From NCBI RefSeq assembly GCF_030867145.1, contig NC_134416.1:92853183-92917182 (forward strand): DNA of 64,000 nt. Direction: 5' to 3'. Each line of letters begins with the position of its first letter. Position 1 is the first letter of the stretch. This document shows, in pieces, positions 24,834-38,800 of this stretch. This DNA comes from Opisthocomus hoazin. Its lineage: Eukaryota > Chordata > Aves > Opisthocomiformes > Opisthocomidae. The notes beneath the pieces were generated by a model, which saw nothing but the letters and a program-made list of their open reading frames with translations, made no database searches and was not told the origin of the DNA. A program made the position numbers and the translations under genes.

Positions 24834-25146
24834 TGGTATTTAAAGGGTGGCTACAAAGAAGATGGAAACTCCCGTTTTACAAGGAGTCACATGAAAAAGA
24901 TGAGCTGTAATGAGGACAAGTTACTCCTGGGGAGATTCCGACTGGACACAAGAGGAAAATTTTTCACGAGAGCAATCAGTCATTGGAATTATCTCCCCAG
25001 GGAAGTGGTTGATTCTTCAACACTGGACACTTCTAACATTCAGCTGGGCAGGGTGCTGGACCATCTTGTCTAAACCATGCTTTTGTCAAGCAAGTCTGGA
25101 CCAGATGATCCTTGAGTTCCCTTCCAATCTGGTATTCTATGATTCT
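24834..25146 (+). mobile_element. CR1-like retrotransposon 3' fragment (older, diverged)
   Basis: On the + strand, 24828-25073 encodes the last part of a CR1 ORF2. LKGGYKEDGN matches the family's LKGG-QEDG segment. LLLGRFRLDTRGKFFTRAI then matches its Lys/Arg-rich region, and SHWNYLPREVV its W-N-LPREV motif, ending in TAA. The CR1 3' end follows: TGGACCAGATGATCCTTGAG, TTCCCTTCCAATC and TATTCTATGATTCT at 25133-25146. It is more diverged than the other copies. Confidence 0.88.
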
Positions 25147-28100
25147 AATACCGATAACCCCCATGTCCGAAATCTCTCCTGAGATTTAAGAGGCCCCTGT
25201 TTGAAGGCTAACTTCAGCAATAGATTTCACTGGTTTCCTGCATGGTTGCCCTCCTCTGTATGCAAGATATCAGTTGTCTAATGTGTAGTTTACCACGCTG
25301 TCATCCTTCTCCATCTGGATACAAAGCCATTGTTGTACACCAGGTTTCAACAACTACAATTAAAGCATTCTCAGGTCAGAGCACTTCAGAGATTTTACTT
25401 GCTGATGTCATAATGATGAGTTCAAAAGGTTCCAGTCACTCTGCAATATTACCCTGCCAGCTCTTAAGATAACATCTATGAGCAGTCATACTGAAATGCA
25501 CAGATACTCTAAGTACTGTGCCAACACTTAATAATTAATGTTTGGATAAATGACCACTAGATTTGTTTGTTAAAAAATAATGCAGTTAAACAAGGGCTCA
25601 TCATTCTGTTTTTGCTCTCTTCTGCTAATACATTCCGTTATCAATGGAACACATTGAAACACAATTTTCTGTGCTGCAATCCTTTCTTTCCTCTCTATTC
25701 TTGAGATACTGTCCTACAGATACCATCTAAGCATATGTTAAAGGCAAAAACATCACCCAGCTTCCATCTGGTATTATGAAATTGGCAAAAACCACTTCCT
25801 ATTCAAGAATTAACCATTAGACTTGAAAAAGTCAACTACATAAGAAAAAAATCTCAGACTATCGCAAAACGACCCTCCATTTCGGTTTCTCTGGAGAAAA
25901 ATTAGAAATCACTATGAAAATATTGATCATAGACATCCACTGATGTAAATCATAAACTAGGAAGTCTATGTCAGAGAACGCATCCTGCTTCTCACTTACA
26001 CCAGGGCAGAACTGGACTTTTCCTTGTATTTAGTATTATGACTATTTATGCCCCTGACTTTATATACAAGGCAATCATTAAAAGGAAGATATTACCTTCG
26101 CCCTAAAGAATTTTCAGTCTAAGCTGGACACTGACAATGCAGATCAAACATGTAATTGAGCAGGCAAATATGATACCTGAGAGGAGAAGGAGTGCCTTAC
26201 ACAGGAACTGAAGCATTGGTTCGCTCTAAAGAACTATCTCGTCCATTGTCACATTTCTAACAATGGCAAGTGAGAGACAGGCAGAGCTTTTATTCTCGAG
26301 TCCTCCATAGGCAGGAGGTGATGCACCTTCTAGAGAAGATATTGGATGCAGCCATCAGATTGAATATTACCATAGGCTGTTCTGCGCAAAAATTGATATC
26401 CTTACTTTAAAATGCTTAAACTTTTGTTTTCCAAAACTGCCAGCAGCAGTGAGTTCCACAACTTGTTGTGTGAAAATGATTTCTTTTTGTTTGCTTTAGA
26501 ACCTTCCTTGGCTGGCAGGGTCAGAAAAAAATATGCTAAAAAGGGGGTTAATTTGAGTTCAGAAGAGGTAAAAATGGTGAAGAAGAAAGGAGGAACTATC
26601 TACCTGATAGTAATCAAGAACAGTGAATGAGGTGCAAAAGCACTAAAAATTATCCAAGAGGACAGTCAGAAAAGAATTTGTCTCATTACAAACAGCACAA
26701 ATTCTCCTATAGGATTCTACTACTACCAGTAAAATCTTTGCAAAAAACGACAACTTACCTTCATGGAGAGATGTGTAAGAGCATATTTCATTCTCACATT
26801 TTATTACCGACACATAGCTCCAAGAAATAAGTATATTTCTTTGACCAAGAAGAAAAAAATCACCTAATTTCTCTTAAATCTAGTAACATTGGAGAAGTTT
26901 GGTTCTATCTAAGTTAAGGGACCTGTAGACTTTTGAAAGAATTACATAGATGCATTTCTGCCAACAGGCACTTTTTCTATGACTTTATTAATTTCTTCAT
27001 GAAGTCAATCTGCCTCACAAACTTCTGTGAGGGGAATCTTCACCTTTTCTTCCAAAGAGAAAGAACTTTGACTGAAGAATCATCCTTTACTTTCAAGTCA
27101 AAACACTGAATTCAACTCTACTCAAAAATCTTCACAGAAGTTATTTGGTTTTGAGAAAGTGGCATTACCCTGTACAACAGGAAAGATGATACAAAGCAGA
27201 AGTACATAATGCAACGGTTTCAGACTTTGCAAAGGAAGGGTTTGGGGTGAATGGATGTTGTTGCTGAGCAAACAGAGGTGCTCTACCAGTCTAATCATTG
27301 CTGCTTGTTGTATGTATGGAAATGGGTACAGAGAAATGAAATTGCCCAGGTCTGGAGAGAATACTGAATGTAAAATTTTATACTAGAAGTACAGGGACAA
27401 GTTCAGAAAAGAAAATTTAATATCTTTTATGAACAAAGGCATATTAAGTTCAAGTACAACTACTAAAGATTAATCTCAATCCTTGAGAAAAAAGTGCATA
27501 ATTTTATGGGATCTGCTGGAAGCACCATTTTTTCCCTCTTATCTTTCCTCCCCACCGCTTTTCTTCAATGAAGTCTCCATGAACGGGTAAGCTGAATGAT
27601 ACAGAGTGCACTTCCAATTTCACCTTAAAATCAAACAATGAACCCTGACATCTTCAGCACTTTCAAACTATTTGTTATATTTTTTAACTGATGCTTCATT
27701 TATTTTCATTGTTACAAGGCAGTAGCTTTTAATCAGATTCATGTAATTAAATGTTCTCTTTCTGACACTAGCTGTGTATCTGTCAAAGCCTCATTTAAGC
27801 CACATAGCCTGAGTTATATCAAGGTAATTAGGAATAAATTATCAAGTTTCCACATACCTAGGACCCAGTTTTCAAAATTCCTTCTGATGTTTCTATTGGA
27901 CAAGTAGAAAAATTCTTTCTTCTGAACATTCATTTAAACTCTTTTTCAGGCTGTAAGCATTTTCCATAGTTCTCTCCTTCATATTTCCTTCTGGATCCCT
28001 CACTTTGTCCCTGTCAACATTACGTCTGCAAGTGGTTTTTCAGCCCTTTTCCCTTGCAGTGCATTATGCTGTGGATTTTATAGCCTCGCTGACACCCAGA

Positions 28101-31100
28101 TGGATGCAGTTCTTCTACTTCCACATCTCACATTGAAACTGAATTCTTTCGTGGTCACTGAAGTGTGAAGCTGTCTGAGCTGTGCTGATTAGCATTTGTG
28201 GCCATGCAATGTCTCACTAAACACAGGGGAGCTCTCTCTAGCAGCCAGATTTGTTCCAGTCTAAGCTTCTAAATCAACTTCTAGGAAACGCAGAGATAGA
28301 TAAAGGTGCGTACACATGCATGTATATCCACATGTGTATGAGCCTTTTCAGCTAAATTATTAATTGTAATCATTTGTGTTATTTCTAAGGTGAATGTTTC
28401 AGTTCTGAATTCCAGGAATTCTGATTTCCATTTGTACCTTTGAAACCTCTCTTTTACTGAGCAGAAATGATTGAGAACATTCTTTTCAACTTATGAACTT
28501 TTATTATGTAATGTCTGGATGACTAAATAGCCCTGGTGCTTTTGGAAAAAACTGTTTACACAATTCTACATAATTAATATATATTCTGTGACATACATCC
28601 TCCAGAGCGTATGGGGAATGGGTAGTGTTGCATTCAAATATAAGATTGAAGGATCATTAAAATTAACAGCTATTCATGAAGTACTGGAAAGAGCTATCAA
28701 AAAGAATGTGAATTATTATCTGTATCAATTTGAGGTTGAGAAAAAAAGAGAGACTTCCCATAAACTCACTTTAGAAGAATGAAAGGGAAAAAGAATCCCT
28801 TTGTTTAGCACTATAGCTGAGATAAGAATAAGTAGACTTACTACTGCAAATACAGCCCCGCTACAGACACGCAGGAAATATTAGAGATCTTCAAGAGGAA
28901 GTAGTGGCAGCTTTTTATGACTTTTTTTTAACAATCAGGTTTTACCCTTCTGATTTTCTCAAGCCTCACTGAAACCTTACCCATGGTGAAAGGGCGGGCT
29001 GTTGAAGCGGTGTGTGTGCTTTTGGGATGTTTGGAGGTGCTATCTGTTTCTCCATTTGGAGCGATTGCTCTCACTGTGCCAGTTTTTACTGACCCACTTA
29101 CAGGGTGTTCTGGGGAGGGAAGAGAAGGAGGGAGGCAGGTCCTTCAGTACGAATAACAAAAGGTGGCCTTTACAGAGCAGCATGTATGCGAAGATCCTCT
29201 GAGGAGAATTAAGCATTAAAACCAAAGAAAGAAAATACCCTCCAGCCCTTCAAACACAGTAATGAAAAGAAACTGCTTTTCCTACACTCAAATATTTAAG
29301 ATATTAAAGTTTGAAAGTTCCCCAAATGGAATCCAATTATTTTCACAACCAGAGGCTAATTTCCCCAACTCTCTGAGCCACTGATGCTCAGCAACCTTCT
29401 GAGAGGTTTTGCACTCTAAAATCTAGGGCAGCTGACAGTCAACAGATCTACTTTGCTGAGAGGATTTGCTGTTAATTTTGTCCAGCTTCTGTTTTCCAGT
29501 GCCAGTCAATGTTCTCCAAGTAAACTCATCCATGAATTCATGTAAAGACTCAGCTTAAAGCCCTTAGGATCTCTTTTCAGTGTTTTAGATGCAGTCCTAA
29601 CTCAGCCCAAAGGTGGGCATTTTTTAATATGATACAGTAATCATTTATATATTGTTAAATTAATGCAAGTATTCAAGCACCCAAAAATGTTGAGGTGTCT
29701 TCAGCTTAAATAATCAAAAACTCACAGCAGCAGTGTTATTTGTTAGAAAAAGTATACAAGAATCTGACCAGTGCACAACAATGCCACAATGAAATTCTCT
29801 GTCCATCAATGTCTCAGTGATAATTTAGGGCCAAAAATCAATATACATTCTTTGGAAAGCCGGACAGATGGTGGAGAGGGAAGGGAAGAAAGGAAGGATG
29901 AAAGAGAGGAAGGAAAGTCATTTAATCACTGACCTATCAAAGTTTTTCCGGTACATGTATAACTTTGGGAACCTGAAAAGCTCACTGAGGTAACAAAGTG
30001 TTAGCTGGCTAGAGCTGGAGTCATCAGGTAATCTTCAGAGCTGGGCCCCACACTCATGCTATTGATGTGTTGGCCACAAATATCTTGTGCATGGGTGCTT
30101 TTGCCACAACAGACACGCTTCTCTGTCAAAATAAACTTGAGATTAAATTAGTATCATGAGCAGCAATCGGCAGGTGGGTAAAAGTGTATGATGCCTGTCA
30201 AGTAGGGATGGTTCAAAATGCCATCCTTCTGTCAAAAGACAGACCAGTCAATGTCTCTGCAACGTCCTAGCTGTCTTTTGTTGTATTATAAACGTGTATA
30301 AGTTGTTGCTGGAAATGGTCTTGTTTAAATTAAGCAGATGTAAAATCCTTAATTTTGCTATGTCATCCATAGTGCTTACTGATACGCCCTATTTACTCAA
30401 CACCTGAAAAGCTACTGATAATATTTAAACCATCTCTCAAACCGTGTGTCAATACAGCACAGCAGCTCTGACCATTAGGGATCTGCTTGCTATGGTGTAA
30501 TCTGTCTGCATCCAGTCTCACGCAAAACAGAAGCATTCAAATGTCTCCACTATGACTACCAAGATAATGTCTGTTATTGCAAGATCTAGGTCACTGCTGT
30601 TAAAGCTGAGTCACGTCACCAGTCATATTCACCAGTCATAAAAACACTGATGCTCTTCAGGCAAAAGCAGCGGTGATTTCTCTTCAAATAAGTTTTAAGT
30701 ATTTTTTTTAAAATGTTTTAAGGACAGTAGAAATAAAAAAATGATATAAACACATTGCACTCTTCCATGCTGCACGTATCGGGCAATGCATATAGTTCAT
30801 GGTGAATGTGATTCAGTCCTTTGTCTGGAGGAAACTAGTAGTACATTTACAGCAACAAAAAATAATTTCAGAATAGATTCTCGAAGTAAATAAGAAGGCA
30901 TGTCAATTAAACTCTGGAATATATGCTAGATTTTAAATAAAAGTCTCTTAGACTCATTAGTTTGGAAGGAGATTTCTTCATTCTTTTTAAGTCAGGCACC
31001 TGTCTGTTTACAGAAAAAGATTTTGATACTCTGTTATTAAATATGTTTAACATTTATTTTTTCTTTTTTAAAATCTGCTCATTCAAATAATCTCAGTTTG

Positions 31101-32647
31101 ACATCTCACTGAAATATATTTCTGCTGTGGTTTAGAAAGCGGACAGGAGTCACTCAGTCAGTCAGCAATCAATTCAAAGTGGTGACCAGGATACAGTCAT
31201 ACACAGAACATAAAATGCGCATTCTTCTAGGCAGAAAGTAGTCACAGCCCAGATTTCCAGAATGAGATCTAATATTCCACATTTCTCTAAAGTAAAATAA
31301 ATGTCTTTTTTAATCCCTCTTTAAGAGGGCATTCATAATATTATCCCCAGCTCTGTGGGGATCCATGTGACACTGTGGTTATCTTTCTTGGGTTTTCTTA
31401 CATATATTAAGAGACGAACATACCCTCTTTCTATGAAAAGAACATACTGTTAGGATTACAGACATAGACAAGGGTAACAGCACACTTTTCGTGGATAATA
31501 CAACCAAATATCATCCTGAAACAGAATAATTATCCCTTGGTGCATAGATCAAAATACGTCAAAATTCCAGTATCTTCTGAGCCCAGGAAATTTAGTTAAA
31601 ACAGCTTGCAGTTAAAAAATTTTAAAAGTTTAGACTTTAGAATGGAAGAGAGGTCTAACCTGACTTTTCAAGAAAAAGCCTAAAGAAACATATCATTTTG
31701 AATTACAGAGTGGTGTAATGTTATGTTAAATATCTTCTTATATTTTCAGGGGCCAGATATCTAATAAATATTTTAAGAGTACCAAAACAAGTTGTGCCTG
31801 GTTTTAAGAGAACCAAGCGTAGTAGGCTCACAGTTCTGGCCAACTAGATAACTTGGATCCATAACCTAACTCAATATTTCAACTTCTAAATGACCCAGTT
31901 GTTTATCTCTGGTATTAAACACACTAAAACCAAGTAGGAAGCTGAAATCCAAGATTTTCTCTTTTTATTATACTTGTCACTGCACAGTCCCACGCACAAG
32001 ACATGACAGATTGCATTAATGGTGAAAAGATTATCCAGGGTCCCACGAATAAGATTCACTTTGTGAAGAGAAGCTGAAGAAACATTTTGATCGTCAGCAA
32101 AGCTATTCAGTAATTTATGGACATTTTTTCCTTATAGCTCCCTACAGATGGTCAATGCATTACTGAACATCTGCACAAACTTCTTCCGACTAAGTAGACA
32201 ATGTTAGTAGGATTCCTTCAGCAACATCTTTGTCTACAATACACGTCACTCTTAAAAAATACTTAAAAAAAGAGTTTTCTTGCAAAGTTTAAAAAATCCA
32301 AAACTCATTCAGCACTGGCCACCAGTCACATAGACTCCTGCAAGAGGATATTGGCCGAAGTGAGAAACTGGACATTTGTTCCTACGTCACATGGTTTTTC
32401 TTCTTTATTTAGTATCACAAAAATGCAAGGATTTATTTTTATCACCATTCCCACATATATTTTACCTTTGCCAAAGCCAGTTTGAGTACGTCTTCCAGTA
32501 GTCTGATGTTTAGCCTTGAGGGGAAAACAAAATTCAGCAGGCCAGGCATTGCAAAGCAGTCAACATCAGTGAGTCAAACAAAGTTCTGGCATAACCTAGG
32601 GCTAGGCTAGGGTTCAGCAGGAAAGTGTTTGTGCAGGGGAAGCAGGG
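25147..32647. other. AT-rich intergenic DNA
   Basis: 7.5 kb. The only structures seen are a purine-rich GGAAG/GAAAG tract at 29871-29918 and short T or A runs. No gene or transposon is recognised. Confidence 0.55.
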
Positions 32648-32857
32648 ATGGAGGTGGCACATCTGAGAAAGAACATACAGAAAACTGCTAAGGCAATTTC
32701 TTCAGGGATCCCTGCAACAGCAGCTCCAAGAACTGACAAAGAAGTGTCAAACGTAAACAGAAATTTGCCTGCAAAAGCCATTACTCGTTCTCAATCCCTT
32801 TTTAATCTTCAACATTACAGAAGTTTTCAGGATAGCACTCCACAAAATGATGGATGA
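32648..32857 (+). other. Small open frame of uncertain nature (69 codons)
   Basis: ATG to TGA, low in Cys and rich in Lys, Ser, Asn and Ala, with ITRSQSLFNLQHYRSF near the C-terminus. The composition is more protein-like than most frames here, but I recognise no family and see no clear promoter or poly(A) signal. It could be a chance frame, a decayed exon or a retrocopy remnant. It is not called as a gene. Confidence 0.12.
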
Positions 32858-35800
32858 TGAACAGGAATGCTTCACTTAGGCAGGGAAAAACCCTTGGAAA
32901 TCCAAAAACTCGTTCTACTGAACAATGCACACTTAGGACAGTAAAACTTTACATTGGATTCGAGTAACAGAGAAATCACTTTCATTTCCCTGAACCCATA
33001 TGCTTTAAGCACCTCTTACATATCCAGCGACCTGACACAGAGCAGAGCTGTGTCCCCAGCCAGTCAGCAGAGTTTCAGTGAAGTTCATGGCTATGTGTCA
33101 CCCTGTGCTATCTGAGGACCCGACATGGCGCAGCCACAGAAATTCAGGCAAAGGACTGCTTTCCAGGCAATTTCATCTGAATCATCCTTTTGAACTCTGG
33201 CTACAGGATTTTTCTTTGACTTAAACTTGAAGTCCTGAAACATTAAAGAACAGAATGCATCAACTTAATTGGAAACAGTTTTTCCTCAACACATCCTGCA
33301 TTTGTTCAAGGACTTAGAGAGAGGAAAAGCCCATGCTTTGAAGCACTGTGACAACTTAAGATAAATTTCAGCTTTACTTTTCTAACATACTCTAATTGAA
33401 AACATACTTCAACACAGACTCTAATCTAACTCTGGGTAGAGATGTGTTTAACCCACAAGTCTGGATCTCAACATTCCCAAGTCTTGAAGAAATCTTGACT
33501 CTGACCCAAATTGTCTTCTCTTTCTATAACGAGCAAACCCAGTTTTAATACCACTGAGCTGACTTCATCACTTATTCAAAATCACTGCTTTTACCTTTAT
33601 TTAGGTGTTCCCTTACATCACACTGAGGTCTAAAGTCCCCTTTTCTCCCAATAGGTCTCAAAGATTGGGGTCAAAAACCTGTATATTGTAGAAGGCAGTC
33701 CCTCCCCCTCGGTGTCTAAACAGACAACACTGGCAGACAGTAAGAAAAAGGATGCATTGTTATCTCCATTTTCAGCTGGGAAACCGTGCCTTAAGATGAC
33801 TAAGAGTCAGAATCCCAAGGGAGGTCAAGGATCAGATTCTCAAATGCTCAATAAGTAGCATCAGAGCCAGACTTTCACAGGAAAAAGAGAAGAAAATGAA
33901 GAAAAGTGGGGAAAAAAAGAAGGAAAAAAAGGTTCCAAGACTTGTCGTTCCTACTTTTATTGTAGATTTTCAAAAGACCTCTTTGCCCATCTTGAAGATC
34001 TGGCCACTTAGGCACCCATTTGAGTGCCTAAATGGGAACTTCTCTCTCTAGGAAACCTCTCTCCCGGTCTGGGTGCTGCCGCCGTTTTGAAGCACAGCAG
34101 TACGCGAGTTGCCCAGGGTCACAGAGGAAGTCTCTTGCAGAGCCAGAAATCTGAACCAACATCTCCCTGGGCCCTACCCACAAGTCCGTCCTTCCTCTCA
34201 CTAACAGCACAGTGTATTTCTTTGTTAGGTTTCTTTCTAGTTAGATATAACATAATGGGCCTTTTTCTTTATTCATCCATAATGGTAATATGACATTATG
34301 AGATTGGCACTTGTCATTCACGGGGAATGTTCTTTTTCCGCTTGCCCCCAAAACACAAACACATTTAGCAGATTGTCATCTGCAGATGACACTAGAATCT
34401 CTGTATTTTAGAAACTTTTTACAGCAGCCTCACAAGAGTAAAATGTCCTTTTCTAAAATTTTTCAGGACACGAGAGGCTGACAACTTGCAGATCGAACCC
34501 AGCCACAAAGCATTATTCCCCTTTCCCCCAGCCACAGGGCAGGGCAAGGAGGGAAGCCTTTTTGGTGAAGATCAAGATAATGGCAAATTATTCAGATCAT
34601 ATCCCTTAGCAGCTGCTGCTACCACGTGAAGGCCTAAATACAAGAGTAGTAAGTCAGTAGCCACTGGCTACTATCATGTGTGTGTGAAACCTTAAGTGTC
34701 CCTGCCAGACACGAAGAATAGAACAGCATCAAGTCAAAAAGCCAAGCACAGCACCATGTTTTCTTTTGCCACCTTTTCCATTTTATTTAGAGGGACACAT
34801 GTAACTACTCGCCATTTCAAGCTCTGGAGACTACAGGGGGATGTCACTGCACAAACCAAGAGAATTATAGATATTAACTGTATTTGCACAGACAAGTAAA
34901 AGAATGCGTGTAAGAAATGCCTGATGAGCAGAACTCCATCTCTGAGTTACTATTTTTGCATTTGCCTTGTTTGGGCTTTTTTTTTTTTATTATTAATTCA
35001 GTTTCTTCAAACCCTGCCCTCTTCTAAGTGACCTTTTTGATCAATAGTCCTTTGTTGTGCGGTGAGGTCTTGGCAGCAAACGACAGAATGACTACAGCTA
35101 ATCCTTATCTTATGTTTACCTTCAAACTCTTTGGGTCTTGGCACAGGTTTGAGACATTTGTTCCGTTTAGGTTTTGTAACTCTAAATGATGAGCACTGCT
35201 CGAGAATACGGTCTCCTCGAGAGATCCCAGAGTTCTCAGCTGATGTTCCCCTCTGCTCCTACAGTCACCCTCATCTCCAGCCCACAGGGTACTTGCACTT
35301 TTCTGCTTCGCCACCTCAGAAATTCGTGGATTACCTCGAATCTTCTGATACATCTTTTGGCAAGTCAGTGAAAGTCAGGTTGCCAACTATTTTTGTGTGG
35401 AAAACAGACCTCTCCCTGTCTTTTTAAGAGTAGAAGACATTTTTTCTGGGAATGACTTTTATGGGAGTCTCTTTGTCAGATTCTGCAGTTGCATGTCATT
35501 TTAGAAACCAACTCCAACTCTTTGTTGTCATTTGTGGCAATTCAATTCAAAACTTTCTTTTCTTCCTGTCCTTAAGAAATCCTGTTACACTATATATTAA
35601 GATCTTCTTTTGTTTCAGACGTTGCAGTGTAACACTATGTCCCTGGCAGCTCGTAGAACAAAACCATTAGACACATGGTACCTCCCCTTCCCAGCAACTT
35701 TATCTCCACAAGAACTTCATTGGAGCAAACAGCCTAAAGCGTGACTCATACCATAGCAAGAGACAGCTATGTGAAAACTTGAGGGCTGCTATAACTGACC

Positions 35801-38800
35801 ACAGCAAGGGCAAAGGTATCAAAAATAAGCCTACAACTAGGCTTAGGAGACTACACTTGCAGATGAGAAACGAATTAATACTCTCAGAGAGAAAGCCAGA
35901 TCTGCCAGGCTGCCCAAGCCTCTGCAGGATGTTTGGTTCCTGTGGCAGCACAAGGACAGCCTGGACTGTCTTGTCCTGAGTGATGTGGCATATCTGGGCT
36001 TTAGAGGGCTATTGACAGTGGGAAATCCTAGGGCTGAGCATTTCCGTTACCAGGCAGGTCTGTCCCTTTACAAATAGTAACTTACCATTTTATCTGAAGG
36101 AAGTTTTCACCAGACTTAAAGGTCCTCTTTGTGTATTTCAGAGCTGTAAAGATAAGCTGAATAAAGATATTTTGTGTTGCTTTGGTTTTGGTTTTGTAAG
36201 GGGTTGTTTTTTATTTTAATTAGTGCACACACAGATAAACAGCCTTCACGCAAAACTAGAGCTAGTCATTAAAAATACTTCTAAACTTACTGTGAAATTG
36301 ATTGGAATCCTAAAAAAAAAATTAAAAATTGTACTCCGTCTTACTCTTTCCCCCCTCCCTAACAGCAAGTGCTGAAAAGGTGCACATTACCAACTACTGA
36401 AATGCTACATAAATGCTCTAAAATAAATCAAGAATTCACATCCAAGTAGATATGACCAAGTGAAACTCACTTTCAGCTTTACAATGTGCAATACCATTAT
36501 TAGTAACACCTATTGCTTATGAAAAGCAAAAAAATACAAGAAAAGCCTTTTCACAGTTCAATAGAAAGTTACAATATTTGAGAAATGAATAAGAAGTCAT
36601 GTAACGGCTTTGCAGCTTTTGAACTTCCACATGTTTCAGATTTTTCTAATGCTTGTGTGGATTAAAGAGATTCGCATCTCCATGGCTGGGGCACCACGCA
36701 TTTTTTCTGGATCAGGTTTAATGCTTTCCACACTGTAGAAATTTCACTTTGTGTGAACACACCCTGAATTTAAGGAATTTTTCATACTTCGGTGTGTGTT
36801 TTCCAGTATGTTTCTTTTTATGCTAACCCTGTCAAAGGGCACAGTGTCTGGATCATAAGACTGAGCAACTTCTTTGATTTCATACATCAATACACTGGGA
36901 TATTTCGGCATACTTTTCTTTCCAGACTGAAAAAAAAAAAAATTAAAATGAGGGGGGAAAAGTCAGGAGACAATAAAATAGAAGACATATATATTTTTTT
37001 ACTTCTGTGTACTATCTCAACCTGGACCCCAGAACAAAAGAGAGAACCATTTATTTCAGCAGTGTGCAAAGTTCATGGATTTAAAGCTACAACTACACCT
37101 TTTTCATCTCTTTAAAAGACATTTCAAAGCAGGGTTGTCGGACCCAAAGAGAGAGAAGAATCTCTGATGTTCATCCACCTCACAGAGGAAAAAACCTGCA
37201 TTTTCTACCCTTTAACACATGATTAAGGGGTGACAAAAACCCATTTCATCCTTTCCAAAAAAAATGCTTATATGTGTGCTTGAATATGATCTATATTCCA
37301 GTGGCTAGCAGGAAGGCGTGGGTACCATCTAGAATCTAGAAATAATCACAGACCTCATAAATGCCAGCACGTATGTTAAGTCCTTATGGCTCAACGACAA
37401 GGGGAACCAAATGTTTAAAAGCATTTGCACACAATAGGCGTGACATCCCAAGATGTAAACTGCTTGGGGCCTGTGCAGAACCAAATCAAGTGGATGAACA
37501 GAGAGGGTTTTTTTCCTGGTCATAGACCCATGGAGTAAGATAATTTCAGACAAAGCAAGCAAAAAGCATGTGAGAGCAAAGACGAAAGTGGCATTGGAAA
37601 GATGGAGCTTCTTTTGAACATCACTTGTAGTTATGCCTGTTTAGGGTATTTCTGGAAAACAAGCAAACAGTGCTCTGACGATTTTTGCCTACGTTCAGAA
37701 AAGTAAAATTGCATACATGCGTCATGAATAAGACACACTGTTGCGAAACTACCCCAAAAATACATTTCACTTCTATCACCAGTTTCTCATTCATATGGGC
37801 ATTACTTGCCAGCTTCTGAATTCTGACCATACAACTTTGGCCTAAAAGCGTATAACAAAAATATACACTTTCCACCAAAAGAACAAGTTTTACATAGAAA
37901 ACCATAACTTTCACAAATAATAACAGAATTCTATTTGAAAAAGACTTCTCCTTTCACTCTAGGAAATAATCAGGATACTGCTTTTGTGGGACTTCTCTGT
38001 TCCACAGGGACACTCATTACTGATTTGCATTTATGACTATGCTCAGTTCTTTTCATTCAGCCTCACCAACTGTAACCACCAAAATAATTTTTAAAAAAAG
38101 GGTCACATTATGGAATGACTTTTCTCCAATAATACACCAGTTCTTTGTGATTTACTGTCAGATGATTTATTTTCTCCCAAAGTTTTCCAGATCTGCCTGT
38201 ATGTCGAAGTATGCTGGCATAAAGACTTAAATAGAAATATTTTTCAGGAGAAATCACATGTACAGTGTTCCGATTGCTTATGTCCGCTTTTCGACCTACA
38301 ATATAAAGATTGGGGTGCTAAAAATGTCTCAGTAATACAAAACATTAAAATAAATACCAGTGAATACATGCTGAGTTCCTGTTGTATACATCATAAACAT
38401 ACATGGGAGCGTTGAGCTGACTCTTCAAGGCTGAAACAAAACCCGTAAAACTACATTTATTAAAAAGCTTTTTGTCCTGGAGAAAACAGGGCTCTTTTTT
38501 GTTTTGTTTTGTTCTCCTCCTGATGTGATTTGCAGTGTTGCAAGCAAGCGATTGTGGCAAGCCTAGAGTTTCAATTGAATTTGTTGCTCTCCATCATGAT
38601 GCAGCACTGGAGTACAGCCAAAACTGCACTACCTTGCATTTATTCTAACTTTCTCTGCAACAGAAATGACCAACCCATCTAGAAACCTTCCACTACAGAA
38701 CGCTGCTGTTCCAAAATCCTTGGCCACCTTCCAATTTTTTTGCACCCTCCAAACTCCTATTAAGTTCTACATTAATGTGAGGCAGCCAGGACTACCTAAG

